From: an uncultured Bacilli bacterium
Lineage (GTDB): Bacteria > Bacillota_I > Bacilli_A > RF39 > UBA660
Assembly (NCBI GenBank): GCA_934162665.1
Contig: CAKPJN010000004.1
Coordinates: 49,496 to 113,495, forward strand
DNA: 64,000 nucleotides
Reading direction: 5' to 3'
A program made the translations under genes and the position numbers. The notes under the pieces are model-generated. The model searched no databases. It was not told the origin of the DNA and saw nothing but the letters and a program-made list of their open reading frames with translations. This document shows positions 38,725-48,221 of the stretch, one piece after another. How positions within the stretch are numbered: the stretch's first letter is position 1; each line of letters opens with the position of its first letter.

Positions 38725-40605
38725 ATGGCTAAAAAGAAGATAGGCAGTAATAGTTATAAGAAAGATACAATTGCGACTAAGATCGATGATAATAAAAGTA
38801 GTTTTGAGATTAAAAGAAAATCAAATCCAATCATAAATATATTTTTAGTTTTATCATTAATTAGTAGTATTTCATATTTCGTTACTATTTTGATATTTAA
38901 ACAAAATGATTTAAATATTATTTCTGAATTAATAAGTATGTTGCTAGTGATTATCTTTAATGTTTTCTTCATTTGTACATCAATTAATAATGGTAGAAAA
39001 AATAATACTTCTTTATTATTTAGTATTTTCTTTCTAATTATTTATAATGTATTTGGTATAGTTACATCTTCGGGTGTTATTAATATTCAAAGTGTTAATA
39101 AACTTGATGACTTTACTGGTAGAAGTTTAGTTGACGTTGTAAAATGGGCTGATAAAAATGATATTAATTTAGTTCAAAATTATGAATATAGTGATATGGT
39201 ACCTGAGTATCATATAATTGGTCAAAAAGAAGAAGTCGGAAAAAGTATTAAGGATATTGATAGTTTGACTGTTGTGGTTAGTGAAGGAGCAAATCCTAAT
39301 AAGGAAGTCATCGTTCCAAATATGGTTACATGGAATTGTGATAAAGTATTAGAGTTTATTGAAAAGAATAAGTTAAGTAATGTAGAAGTTTCTTTTATAG
39401 TTTCTGATAAGGTTAAAGATACTGTTATTGAACAAAGTAAAAGTGGAAATATGGCTAGAAATGAAGAATTAAAATTAACTTTTTCTCTAGGTGAAGGTGA
39501 TGAAATTTCTGATACTAAGCTTTCTGATTTAACTAATATGTCTAAATTTAAAGCTGAATTTTATTTAAAAAGACACGCTATTAATTATGAAATAAAAAGA
39601 GAATTTTCTAATAAAATAAAAAGAGATTATGTAATGGCACAAAGTATAAAACCTGGTACTGTTATTAAGGCTAACAGTGAAGATAAATTTATTATTACTA
39701 TTAGCCGTGGTGAAGAAATAAAGGTTCCTAATCTTACTAGTATGTCTATGGCAGAGATTACAGATTGGGTTATTAAAAATCGTTTAAAACTGGAATTTAG
39801 TGAAAAGTATGATGATAGCGTTGATGATAATAAAGTAATATCTGCAAACTATAAAAAAGGAGATATTATTGAACAAGGTAGTTTAATATCTATTGTTATA
39901 TCTAAGGGTAAAATAATAATGCCTGGAGTTAGTAATTTAAGTGAGTTTAAGGATTGGGCAGAAAAATATGGAATTAATTATCAAGAGGAGCATCAATTTA
40001 GTGAGAATGTTTCGATTGGAGAGATTATCAGTTATTCCCATAAAACAGGTGACGTTATAAAGAATAATGATACAGTTACAGTTATTATCTCTGATGGTAA
40101 AGAAATAGAAGTTCCTAATCTTGTTGGGATGAATAAGAGTGATATTATATCTAAATTAAATAAGCTTAATTTAAAATATAGTTTTGTATATAAATATAGT
40201 AGCTCTGTTAGTAAAGATAAAGCTATTAGTCAATCGATTAGTAGTGGTTCTAAAGTAAGTAGTGGTACAACTGTTACTGTTACACTTAGTAATGGTAAAG
40301 CACCTAGTGGTGGTAGTTCTTCTAATGGTGGTGGATCTAATAATAACGGTTCCTCATCAGGAGGCGGAAGTGTTACTCCCCCTGCTTGTGATAAAAGTAA
40401 AGGTAGTGAATTAAATATCCAAACTGGTAGTAGTGGTAAGGATACAAAGAATATGATTTCTCAACTAAATCCTAATCATAAATTCAGTTGGAATTTAGTA
40501 AATAGTTGTCCAAATGGTGATTCTTCACCTGGTACTGTATGTGTTGCCTTAGATGGAGTTTGGAAAAACTATTGTGATACTATATCAATAACTATTGTAA
40601 AATAA
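38725..40605 (+). CDS. Membrane-anchored multi-PASTA-domain protein
   Basis: 626 residues. A basic cytoplasmic start and two or three membrane helices (about 37-115) precede about five PASTA-like repeats, seen through IVPNMVTWNCDKVLEFI, VPNLTSMSMAEITDWV, MPGVSNLSEFKDW and VPNLVGMNKSDIISKL. A Gly/Ser-rich linker and a C-terminal domain with four Cys follow. There is no kinase domain. It probably binds peptidoglycan or muropeptides outside the cell. ATG follows GGGGTGAT. Confidence 0.8.
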   Translation: MAKKKIGSNSYKKDTIATKIDDNKSSFEIKRKSNPIINIFLVLSLISSISYFVTILIFKQNDLNIISELISMLLVIIFNVFFICTSINNGRKNNTSLLFSIFFLIIYNVFGIVTSSGVINIQSVNKLDDFTGRSLVDVVKWADKNDINLVQNYEYSDMVPEYHIIGQKEEVGKSIKDIDSLTVVVSEGANPNKEVIVPNMVTWNCDKVLEFIEKNKLSNVEVSFIVSDKVKDTVIEQSKSGNMARNEELKLTFSLGEGDEISDTKLSDLTNMSKFKAEFYLKRHAINYEIKREFSNKIKRDYVMAQSIKPGTVIKANSEDKFIITISRGEEIKVPNLTSMSMAEITDWVIKNRLKLEFSEKYDDSVDDNKVISANYKKGDIIEQGSLISIVISKGKIIMPGVSNLSEFKDWAEKYGINYQEEHQFSENVSIGEIISYSHKTGDVIKNNDTVTVIISDGKEIEVPNLVGMNKSDIISKLNKLNLKYSFVYKYSSSVSKDKAISQSISSGSKVSSGTTVTVTLSNGKAPSGGSSSNGGGSNNNGSSSGGGSVTPPACDKSKGSELNIQTGSSGKDTKNMISQLNPNHKFSWNLVNSCPNGDSSPGTVCVALDGVWKNYCDTISITIVK

Positions 40606-40627
40606 AAAGGGAAAACAAATTCCCTTT
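40606..40627. terminator. Bidirectional terminator between convergent genes
   Basis: AAAGGGA / TCCCTTT with an 8-base loop, flanked by A-rich sequence on the left and a T-run on the right. It can serve the PASTA gene (plus) and the PemK/XRE gene (minus). Confidence 0.8.
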
Positions 40628-41339
40628 ATTTTTTTTCGAAATTAACTGTGTAACCAAGACTATTTAGGATTGTTAATAAGGTGTTTAATTGTGGTGAGTG
40701 TTTTCCTTTTTCTATATTGGCTAGTGTTGGTTGTTTAATTCCTATAATGTTTGCTAGATCACGTTGTGATAAATTATTTTTCTTTCTATATTTTGAAATT
40801 CTTTCTAATAATTCATATTCAGTGTCGATTAAACTTTTTTCTTTTTTAATATATTTTTTTAGATTATTACTTTCAAAACATTCCTTATAAAATTCTACCT
40901 TTTCTATTGGAACCTTTCCTATTGAATATGAAACGGCATCTTCATCTATTTGGTATATAACATCAGTTTTAACTATACTATCTTTTCTTAAATTGTTTTT
41001 ATCATCTTTTTCTAATAAAATATTTTCTTGATATTGTAATTTTTTTATATTAGATGAAATAATCATACAGAAATAATTCAATGGGATAGCGATATTATCT
41101 TTATCTATTACTACAAATAAATGATTATGTCCTTCTTTCATATCTTTATATTGATAGTTTTCTATGAAGACTATATCACCTATTTTATACTCTCTTTGAA
41201 CAGTGGTTTCTTTAACTGAATAATAAATATCTTCTATTTTATAGAAATTATCTTCCTCATCGATTTCTTCTTTAAAAGCCTCTGATATTGGTCTTACTCT
41301 ACCTGATTCCTTTGCTCTTTCAATAAAGTTTTTACTCAT
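40626..41339 (-). CDS. PemK/MazF-like domain fused to an XRE helix-turn-helix
   Basis: 237 residues. Residues about 48-150 look like a PemK/MazF SH3-barrel: YKIGDIVFIENYQYK, then HNHLFVVIDKDN, then SIVKTDVIYQID and a YSIGKVPIEKVEF strand. Residues about 176-232 form a Cro/CI-type helix-turn-helix (LSQRDLANIIGIKQPTLANI). In classic systems these are separate toxin and antitoxin proteins; here they form one chain. A 9-base inverted repeat sits just upstream, as for an autoregulated gene. The toxin-like Arg/Thr active residues are not clearly kept, so it may be a regulator with a PemK fold. ATG follows GAGGTGAT. Confidence 0.7.
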   Translation of the reverse strand: MSKNFIERAKESGRVRPISEAFKEEIDEEDNFYKIEDIYYSVKETTVQREYKIGDIVFIENYQYKDMKEGHNHLFVVIDKDNIAIPLNYFCMIISSNIKKLQYQENILLEKDDKNNLRKDSIVKTDVIYQIDEDAVSYSIGKVPIEKVEFYKECFESNNLKKYIKKEKSLIDTEYELLERISKYRKKNNLSQRDLANIIGIKQPTLANIEKGKHSPQLNTLLTILNSLGYTVNFEKK

Positions 41340-41356
41340 ATTATCACCTCATTGTT

Positions 41357-41378
41357 ATGATAACATATTTGTTATCAT
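41357..41378. promoter_or_regulatory. Inverted repeat, probable operator of the PemK/XRE gene
   Basis: ATGATAACA / TGTTATCAT, a perfect 9-base inverted repeat with a 4-base centre, 18 bases upstream of the gene start. Size and symmetry fit an XRE dimer site. Confidence 0.55.
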
Positions 41379-41394
41379 GCTGCAACAGTTATAA

Positions 41395-41426
41395 AAAACA
41401 GTATTTCTTTTTAGAGATACTGTTTT
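41395..41426 (-). terminator. Terminator of the glucosaminidase gene
   Basis: 10-base stem AAAACAGTAT / ATACTGTTTT with a 12-base loop that can extend the stem, and a T-run on the minus strand just past the stop codon. Confidence 0.8.
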
Positions 41427-41433
41427 AACTTTT

Positions 41434-44400
41434 TTATTCAACAATCATTTCTATTCTATTTCCCCTACTTTTATTAATAGTGAAAGAATAGTTTTTATTA
41501 TTTATAGTCTTTTTAACATCATTTAATGTTCTACTTAATTTTTCTTTCATTTCTGATATATCAGTTATATTTGCCTTTGTAGAAATATAAATTATATAAG
41601 TACCCTTTGGTATATCAGAGATATCTATATTAGAGTCATACCAGGCTCTTGTTTTATCTAAATTATCAGAAACAGGTAAAACAACTGTATAATTTCCTGT
41701 TGGGATAGTGGTTAGTTTTTTGGTATATGTTTTATAAGTACTGATATTTTCAAATGTTATTGTTCTTTCAACATTACTACTATCACTTAAATTCATTCCA
41801 TATGAGTAACTATTTCCTCTCAAATGAAGTGTATTATCACTATTAAATTCAAACTTTGTATATTTTTCGTATTGATTATATATATATGAAGAAGTTTTTT
41901 CTGCTAATAAGTTATCTCTAACTCTTAATTCTACAAAGCTTGTCGATGTATCATAATTGTTATTTATAATAGCTGAATAATTATCAGTTTTTACTTTAGT
42001 TGCTTGTTTATTATATGATTTATTACTAATTAGTGACTTAGAATACTTATCACTAGTTTTAGCTACTGCATACATTTTATAATTACCCATAGGTAAATCA
42101 TTAACATCAATTGTTATATTAAACCATGAATATGTATAATCTTTACCATCAGGGCTATAAACTTTTTTAGGAATTTCACTTCCTTTAGTTATTCTTGTTG
42201 CTTTTAATGTGGTTTCTTTTCCTGTTTCAATATTTTCAAATATAATTTCATACTCTATTTTATTTTCTAAATTATTATCAATACCTATTATAGTTTGATA
42301 TCCTTGCATCTGTAATTTATCATCAATTTTTTTAAGATAATTTAAATAGAATATTCCATCTTTTTGTTCCAACACTTTTTCTCTGACACTAACTTTTATT
42401 TCTTTTATTACTACATTGCCATAGGAATCTGTTACTTTATATATAACTTTATAATCACCTATTTTAGTTGTATCAACAGTATTTTCTGTTACTTCTATTT
42501 TAGCTAATTCTCCGTCTTCTTTATCGGTAGCTGTTACTCCATCTAGTTCATTAAATTTAGAATTTAAAATAATAGTTTTATCAGATGCATTTATAACTGG
42601 TGCTTCATTTTTAATTACTGTTATAGTTATTTTCTTTGATACTTTTTCGCCTTTAGAGTCTTCTACAGTGTAAGTTAATTCATAAGTACCTGTAGTATTG
42701 GTATCAACAGTTCCTTCTACAGTTATTTTAGTTGTTAAATCTCCATCTTCTGCGTCTTTTGCAGTTACGTCTTTTAATTTATCAAACTTTTCTCCTTGAG
42801 TAATTGTTTTATTAGTTGCGTTAATTATTGGTTTAGAATTTGTTTCTATTTGTAAGTTCTTATTATCTTCATCTGCATTATACATTGTAAATTCAAATGA
42901 AACTTGATCTTTAAAGTTAGCTATTGTCCAACCATATGAATTATCATTTCCACTTAAATTTACTGGAACTTGGTACCAAGTATAACCATCTGATGTTGTT
43001 GAAGTTACTAGTGGAACATATGAATATTTATATTGTCTTCCTATTACAGTTTCTGCTAAATCATGAGGTGTACTATTTACCCATGTATACTGACCTTTTA
43101 GATTTTCATAAGTTGCGGTATTTAAATATGTTTTTCCATAACCTGTAGTTCTAAATACTATATTTCCAGCTTTAATCCAAGATTTTTGATCATATTTATA
43201 ATCAGAGGTTACTAAGTAAGCAACTACTTTGTTATTTTCATCATAAGCTGTTGCATATACCATAACCCATTTATCTTTTAATACTTTTTGTCCTGTTGGT
43301 TCTTCTAAAGTTGAATCATAGTAGTAATTTAGATCACTTTGTGTAATAGCAACTTTAGGCATTAGTGCTCCATCTTTTGTATGTAAGTCATATGTATATT
43401 TACTATTTTTATATTCTGTTACACTGTTTGGAGCTTGATTAGCAGATTTTGCTTGATTAATTTTTGTTACTTGTTCTTTTTTTACATATACATATGAGTC
43501 CCAATTATAATCTCCTAATGTAGTTATTGTTGTTCCATTTATTATTTTATCACTTTGTAGTTTGTACCATGTTCCTTCAGCATTAGTTACTTCCCCTACT
43601 ATTAAAACTCCATCATCTTTTTCTGGATAAGTATAAATGACTTGGCTCATACCGGTTGGAGACATATATGCAGTTGTGGGTTGAGTTACTACTCCTAATT
43701 GATAATAATTATAGTCTTGCATACCTTTTGCTTTATCAAAACTATAATAATTAGCAGCCATCTTTTCACTCCAATAAGTATCAGATGCATATTTAACATT
43801 CATTCCAATATATTTATCACCAAAGACTGGTCCAAAGTATCTTGAATCTGATGGATCTGCATAACCATCTGTTATCCATTTATATGCGAATTCTAAAATA
43901 CTATTTGCATAAGTTGGGAAATAATTAGCAGCTTCTGTTGGATTAGAGTCAACAGCATTAAGACCAAATCCATTGTTTTTATTTATAGCAATATTACTTC
44001 TACCATTGGCTGATTCATTTCTATTTAAACTTAAAGAAAGAATAGCATTAACTCCATATTTTTGTTGTGCATAATAGAAGGATGTTCCTTGTCCATATAA
44101 TCTAGATGCATTATTTTTTGATACATCTCCATAAATATCCATTTTTATGTTCATATTATCTCTTATATATTCATCAATATTTCTTGATGAGTAAGTTGTT
44201 TTAGAGTGAGTTGATAAATACATATAATAGTTATAATATGGATTGTTATTGTTTACTGAGTTATTATAATTACCATTTTTATAATCTTTTAACATGGTTA
44301 GTCTATCTTTATAAAAATAATGTCCATCATAACTATAATAAGTACCTGTATTTAACATATCAGGTTTGGGTCCGATAGTGGAACCAGCTGATCCAGAATA

Positions 44401-44973
44401 TGTATTTTGAATTTTAGCAACATAGTTATGTCTTATTGAATCTGTTACAGTATAAGAACTACTTGATTGTACCCAGTTTAGCGGAACAATCTCATAGGTA
44501 CCATCTTTTATCCAAGCTGATAGTGCACCTATTTTTACTTTAACTGATTTATTATAATTTACATCTAGTAATGCTCCATCTACTCCACCATATAATGAAC
44601 CTGTATCCATATATGTATATTTTCTTGTGTTCAGATCTTTTGTTTCATAAAAGTATGTAAGTTGCTCTGGGTTTACACTTAAATCTAGTAATGCATATTT
44701 AGCATTAGCTATTCTTGTTGCACCACTTGTAGTATCAAAGATAATTACATCATCAGATGAGTGATTTTGCATTGCACTATTTGCTTCTTCATATGTGTTG
44801 TAGCAAGCAACATGAGTAATAGAATAATCTTTGTTTGCTGTTGCTAACTCATATTTATTATTACAGTTATTTCTAGATACATAGTCGCTTGATGATATGG
44901 CATAAGTGTTTTTAGGACAAGCTAAGAAACTTAGTCCGAATGTAGCAATTATAAAAAGTTTTTTCTTATTCAT
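41434..44973 (-). CDS. Large secreted glucosaminidase (GH73-like) with DUF5011/Ig-like repeats
   Basis: 1179 residues with a signal peptide (FIIATFGLSFLACPKNTYA). A domain resembling mannosyl-glycoprotein endo-beta-N-acetylglucosaminidase/GH73 lies at about 270-430: LYGQGTSFYYAQQKYGV, SLSLNRNESANGRSNIA with a likely catalytic Glu, and GFGLNAVDSNP. SH3-like segments follow, then two DUF5011-type Ig-like repeats (about 720-880, e.g. VTAKDAEDGDL) and C-terminal beta domains. It probably cuts peptidoglycan glycan strands. No sortase motif or C-terminal anchor. It is transcribed divergently from the LCP gene. ATG follows AGGTGGTGAT. Confidence 0.8.
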   Translation of the reverse strand: MNKKKLFIIATFGLSFLACPKNTYAISSSDYVSRNNCNNKYELATANKDYSITHVACYNTYEEANSAMQNHSSDDVIIFDTTSGATRIANAKYALLDLSVNPEQLTYFYETKDLNTRKYTYMDTGSLYGGVDGALLDVNYNKSVKVKIGALSAWIKDGTYEIVPLNWVQSSSSYTVTDSIRHNYVAKIQNTYSGSAGSTIGPKPDMLNTGTYYSYDGHYFYKDRLTMLKDYKNGNYNNSVNNNNPYYNYYMYLSTHSKTTYSSRNIDEYIRDNMNIKMDIYGDVSKNNASRLYGQGTSFYYAQQKYGVNAILSLSLNRNESANGRSNIAINKNNGFGLNAVDSNPTEAANYFPTYANSILEFAYKWITDGYADPSDSRYFGPVFGDKYIGMNVKYASDTYWSEKMAANYYSFDKAKGMQDYNYYQLGVVTQPTTAYMSPTGMSQVIYTYPEKDDGVLIVGEVTNAEGTWYKLQSDKIINGTTITTLGDYNWDSYVYVKKEQVTKINQAKSANQAPNSVTEYKNSKYTYDLHTKDGALMPKVAITQSDLNYYYDSTLEEPTGQKVLKDKWVMVYATAYDENNKVVAYLVTSDYKYDQKSWIKAGNIVFRTTGYGKTYLNTATYENLKGQYTWVNSTPHDLAETVIGRQYKYSYVPLVTSTTSDGYTWYQVPVNLSGNDNSYGWTIANFKDQVSFEFTMYNADEDNKNLQIETNSKPIINATNKTITQGEKFDKLKDVTAKDAEDGDLTTKITVEGTVDTNTTGTYELTYTVEDSKGEKVSKKITITVIKNEAPVINASDKTIILNSKFNELDGVTATDKEDGELAKIEVTENTVDTTKIGDYKVIYKVTDSYGNVVIKEIKVSVREKVLEQKDGIFYLNYLKKIDDKLQMQGYQTIIGIDNNLENKIEYEIIFENIETGKETTLKATRITKGSEIPKKVYSPDGKDYTYSWFNITIDVNDLPMGNYKMYAVAKTSDKYSKSLISNKSYNKQATKVKTDNYSAIINNNYDTSTSFVELRVRDNLLAEKTSSYIYNQYEKYTKFEFNSDNTLHLRGNSYSYGMNLSDSSNVERTITFENISTYKTYTKKLTTIPTGNYTVVLPVSDNLDKTRAWYDSNIDISDIPKGTYIIYISTKANITDISEMKEKLSRTLNDVKKTINNKNYSFTINKSRGNRIEMIVE

Positions 44974-45115
44974 ATCATCACCACCTATTATCTCAACTAT
45001 ATTATATCAGTTTATAAATAATGATTCTATGAAATTTAAATTTTTTTAGATTATTTACAGTTTATTTGACAATTAGCAACAATTAATTTTTAATACTTTT
45101 TGTTGATTTTATTAC

Positions 45116-45127
45116 TTTTTGTCGAAC
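45116..45127 (+). promoter_or_regulatory. Spo0A-box-like site in the divergent glucosaminidase/LCP spacer
   Basis: TTTTTGTCGAAC contains TTTGTCGAA, a full match to the Spo0A box core; a degenerate copy (TTTTTGTTGAT) lies about 20 bases to the left. It is 40 bases upstream of the LCP promoter -35. Confidence 0.45.
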
Positions 45128-45165
45128 TTTTATTTTTATCTATCTTTAAAAATCTATATACCTCC

Positions 45166-45194
45166 TTGATATATTACTCTAATTTTTGTATAAT
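45166..45194 (+). promoter_or_regulatory. sigma-A promoter of the LCP gene
   Basis: TTGATA (45166-45171), 17-base spacer, TATAAT (45189-45194), 37 bases before the start codon. Confidence 0.8.
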
Positions 45195-45230
45195 TAGTTA
45201 TATTCTAAGATTTAACAATGGAGGCTTTAT

Positions 45231-47264
45231 ATGTCTAGAGAAAAGAAAAATTCAGAAAAAAAAGGTAAATCACGAATTGTTGTAGTTATATTTACAGTTA
45301 TTGCATTATTAATAAGTGCATTTTCTATATATGAAATATTTTTATTAAATTCTATTGAGAATGTGGCTCGATATATTATAATAGGTATTCTTATAATTAT
45401 TGATTTATTTATTTTATTTCGAGCAAGATATATTTGTAAAAATAAAAAGAATAAAAGTTCTAAGCATGTTGCCTATATCTTGTTTTTAATATTTTATAGT
45501 CTTATATGTGGTATTATTGGTGCAGTTATCTTTTATGTATATGGTACTTTAAATGGTATTAATAAAGTCTATGTAACTTATACATCTGACTTAGTTACTA
45601 TGACTAGTAATAAGGCTAATAAAATTTCAGATATTAAAGATTATACAATTGGAATACTTAATAAAAAGGATTCTCCTGATGGATATGTTATTCCACAAGA
45701 GATAATTAAAGAAAACAAATTACAGGATAATAATGATATTGAAAGTTATGATAATTATCCTTCGATGTTAGCTGATTTATATAGTGGTGAGGTAGATGCT
45801 GTTTTTCTACCTGATGGTTATCAATCTATGTTTTCTAGTATAAGTGAATATGAAAATATTACTACTGATACTAAAATTATAATATCGAAAGATAAGAAGA
45901 TGAAAAAAGCTGATACTTCTAAGAGTGAGACTGCATCTTCAAATAAATCGATTGCTGAACCATTTACAATTTTACTTATGGGTATAGATTCTACGGATGA
46001 GGTTTTATCAAAAAATGCTGTTGCGAATGGTGATACATTAATACTTATTACTTTTAATCCTAAAACTTTAAGTGCTACAATGCTTTCTATTCCTCGTGAT
46101 AGTTATGTTCCTATTGCTTGTTGGTCAAATAAGGCAGAAAATAAAATCACTCATGCTGCTGGTTATGGAACTGATTGTATGATGAATACTATTGAGAACT
46201 ATTTTGATGTAAATATTGACTACTATGCAAAGATTAATTTTAAAGGTTTGGTAAAATTAGTTGACGCTGTTGGTGGTGTAGATGTTAATGTTGAGAAAAA
46301 ATTATGTACTGATGATTCTAGTCGTGGACAAGAAATTTGTATAAATCCAGGATATCAAACTTTAAATGGTGAACAAGCTTTGGTTTATGCTAGAAATAGA
46401 AAAAGTCTTGCAAATGGAGATTTTGGTAGAGCACAACATCAGCAAGAACTTGTTAAGATATTAATTAATAAAGTTAAAACAATTAATAATGTTTCTAAGT
46501 TTATGGAGATTTTAAATACTGTTTCTAATAGTTTGGATACTAATCTTACTACTGATCAAATACTTTCTTTCTATAATGTTGCGAAAGATATTGCTATAAG
46601 AAGTCTTGCTGCAGATGATGCTGATCTTATTGATATACAACAGTTATATCTACAAGGCGATGGACAAATGATTTATGATGAAAATGCAAGAATGGTATTA
46701 TGGGATTATATTCCTAATAAGGATAGTAGAAATGATATAGTAACTGCTATGAAAGAAAATCTTGGTAAAATTGATCATAAAGTAATCAAGAAATTTAGTT
46801 TTTCAATTAATAGTCCTTATGAAAAAGAAGTAATTGGTGAGGGTCCTTATAAAACAAGTTATACATATAAACTATTACCTAACTTTATTGGTTATAGTGA
46901 GGCTACTGCTAGAAGTATGGCTAGTAGATATGGAATTAGTGTTAGTTTTAAAGGTGGAAACGGAACAGTAATTGCTCAAAGTTATCCGGCTAATAAGCGT
47001 ATTGATAAAATAAAAGGTTCTGTTGTTCTTACTTTATCTGAGAAAACAACTAATAAAGATAATGATCAATCAAATCAAAAGCCTAGTGCTATTAAAGATA
47101 AAGGAAATCCATCAGGTAGTGATATTAAAGATGAAGGAAATCCATCAGGTAGTGATATTAAAGATAAAGGAAATCCATCAGGTAGTGATATTAAAGATAA
47201 AGGAAATCCATCAGGTAGTGATAATTCCTCAGATAATGAAAAAACAAAGAAAGAAGATGAGTAA
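45231..47264 (+). CDS. LytR-CpsA-Psr family protein with solute-binding-like, PASTA and repeat segments
   Basis: 677 residues. Three membrane helices (about 16-103) are followed by a segment that resembles a solute-binding domain (about 110-225, SDLVTMTSNKANKISDIKDY and YPSMLADLYSGEVDAVFLPD). The LCP catalytic domain (about 240-440) has ILLMGIDSTDE, MLSIPRDSYV, VDAVGGVDVNV and VYARNRKSLANGDFGRAQHQ. One PASTA-like repeat and four tandem 11-residue repeats end the chain. LCP enzymes transfer wall teichoic acid or polysaccharide from lipid carriers to peptidoglycan. The polysaccharide genes 7 kb away could supply its substrate. ATG follows GGAGG. Confidence 0.88.
   Translation: MSREKKNSEKKGKSRIVVVIFTVIALLISAFSIYEIFLLNSIENVARYIIIGILIIIDLFILFRARYICKNKKNKSSKHVAYILFLIFYSLICGIIGAVIFYVYGTLNGINKVYVTYTSDLVTMTSNKANKISDIKDYTIGILNKKDSPDGYVIPQEIIKENKLQDNNDIESYDNYPSMLADLYSGEVDAVFLPDGYQSMFSSISEYENITTDTKIIISKDKKMKKADTSKSETASSNKSIAEPFTILLMGIDSTDEVLSKNAVANGDTLILITFNPKTLSATMLSIPRDSYVPIACWSNKAENKITHAAGYGTDCMMNTIENYFDVNIDYYAKINFKGLVKLVDAVGGVDVNVEKKLCTDDSSRGQEICINPGYQTLNGEQALVYARNRKSLANGDFGRAQHQQELVKILINKVKTINNVSKFMEILNTVSNSLDTNLTTDQILSFYNVAKDIAIRSLAADDADLIDIQQLYLQGDGQMIYDENARMVLWDYIPNKDSRNDIVTAMKENLGKIDHKVIKKFSFSINSPYEKEVIGEGPYKTSYTYKLLPNFIGYSEATARSMASRYGISVSFKGGNGTVIAQSYPANKRIDKIKGSVVLTLSEKTTNKDNDQSNQKPSAIKDKGNPSGSDIKDEGNPSGSDIKDKGNPSGSDIKDKGNPSGSDNSSDNEKTKKEDE
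47091..47222 (+). repeat. Four tandem 33-bp units in the LCP gene
   Basis: Units at 47091-47123, 47124-47156, 47157-47189 and 47190-47222 each encode IKDKGNPSGSD (second unit IKDEGNPSGSD). They are nearly identical at the DNA level, a single a/g difference in unit 2, so copy number may vary between strains. They form a flexible hydrophilic C-terminal tail. Confidence 0.95.
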
Positions 47265-47287
47265 TCTTCTTTTTATTATGTAAATTA

Positions 47288-47322
47288 AAAAGTATAGGTT
47301 CTAATTATGAGTCTATACTTTT
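47288..47322. terminator. Bidirectional terminator between LCP and the 294-aa membrane protein
   Basis: Perfect 10-base stem AAAAGTATAG / CTATACTTTT around a 15-base loop, between the ends of two convergent genes. Confidence 0.75.
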
Positions 47323-48189
47323 ATATAATGCTTGCAATTCCATAAATTTACTTTGACTATCTAAATCTTGTTTTTCTGATTCTTCTTTTTCTTGCTGTTG
47401 TTTTTTTTCTTTTAATATATTTAATAATAACTTGTAATCATCGATAGTTAATAAGTTATCATAGATATTGGTATTGATATTTTTTATATTTATATCTTTA
47501 TTATCTTGTTGTGGTTGAATATCTTTTTGTACTTGAGTATTTTTTACTATATATGGGGATTTTGTTTTACTAATATTAGATAATATCTTATTATCATTTA
47601 TAATATCTTTTTTCTTTGGCAATACTATATATTTTTTTATTAAAGTATAAAGTATTAAGAATATGATCCATATCATAAAAAGTGTACTTGATAATTCAAT
47701 CAAAGCTAATACTTGTTTATTTCCATAGATGGATGTTTGAGTAAAAACATCTAATCCTTTTTGTGTTATTATATTTAAAATTAATATTAATAAATAATGT
47801 ATTAAACAAAATGCTATTACATTTATCGATTTAATTATCTTATCTGTTTTAAAGTTAAATATACTTATCCAAACTATTATATTAGTCGTTATAATAGCGG
47901 CCAAATAAATTGCTAAATTTGGAAAGTATACTACAATAAAGAAATTATTCATCATGTAGTCAAACATTTTTCCTAAGGACTCTTTATATGTAAATGTTAA
48001 AAATAGAATAATTGCTATATACATAAGTATATATACCCTCCTACTACTTTTACAATTACTTTTATTTGTTGTAATAAATAGAAATCCTAAAACTATAAAT
48101 AATAAGATAAAAACTATAAAAATACCTGAAGATGATATTACATCCGTTAGGATTTTTAATTTATCAAAGAATGATATATTACTCATCAT
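47305..48189 (-). CDS. Polytopic membrane protein of unknown function
   Basis: About 294 residues with six hydrophobic segments in the first 200 and a cytoplasmic, Lys/Gln/Asn-rich tail with coiled-coil tendency (LLNILKEKKQQQEKEESEKQ). Not recognised. Start is the ATG at 48189, about 5 bases after a G-rich ribosome-binding site; a GTG 6 bases earlier overlaps that site. It lies 27 bases or so downstream of the sortase gene and probably belongs with it. Confidence 0.6.
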   Translation of the reverse strand: MMSNISFFDKLKILTDVISSSGIFIVFILLFIVLGFLFITTNKSNCKSSRRVYILMYIAIILFLTFTYKESLGKMFDYMMNNFFIVVYFPNLAIYLAAIITTNIIVWISIFNFKTDKIIKSINVIAFCLIHYLLILILNIITQKGLDVFTQTSIYGNKQVLALIELSSTLFMIWIIFLILYTLIKKYIVLPKKKDIINDNKILSNISKTKSPYIVKNTQVQKDIQPQQDNKDINIKNINTNIYDNLLTIDDYKLLLNILKEKKQQQEKEESEKQDLDSQSKFMELQALYKSIDS

Positions 48190-48221
48190 CTTCACCCCCC
48201 CTAAATTAATCTTATTCTTTT

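Noticed and set aside
22924..44940. Many open frames of 60-120 codons opposite or inside known genes
   Set aside because: They lack ribosome-binding sites, have low-complexity composition and mirror strong coding sequences such as pcrA, prkC, the adhesin and the glucosaminidase.
47091..47222. CRISPR-like repeats
   Set aside because: The four 33-bp units are contiguous with no spacers and stay in frame in the LCP gene.
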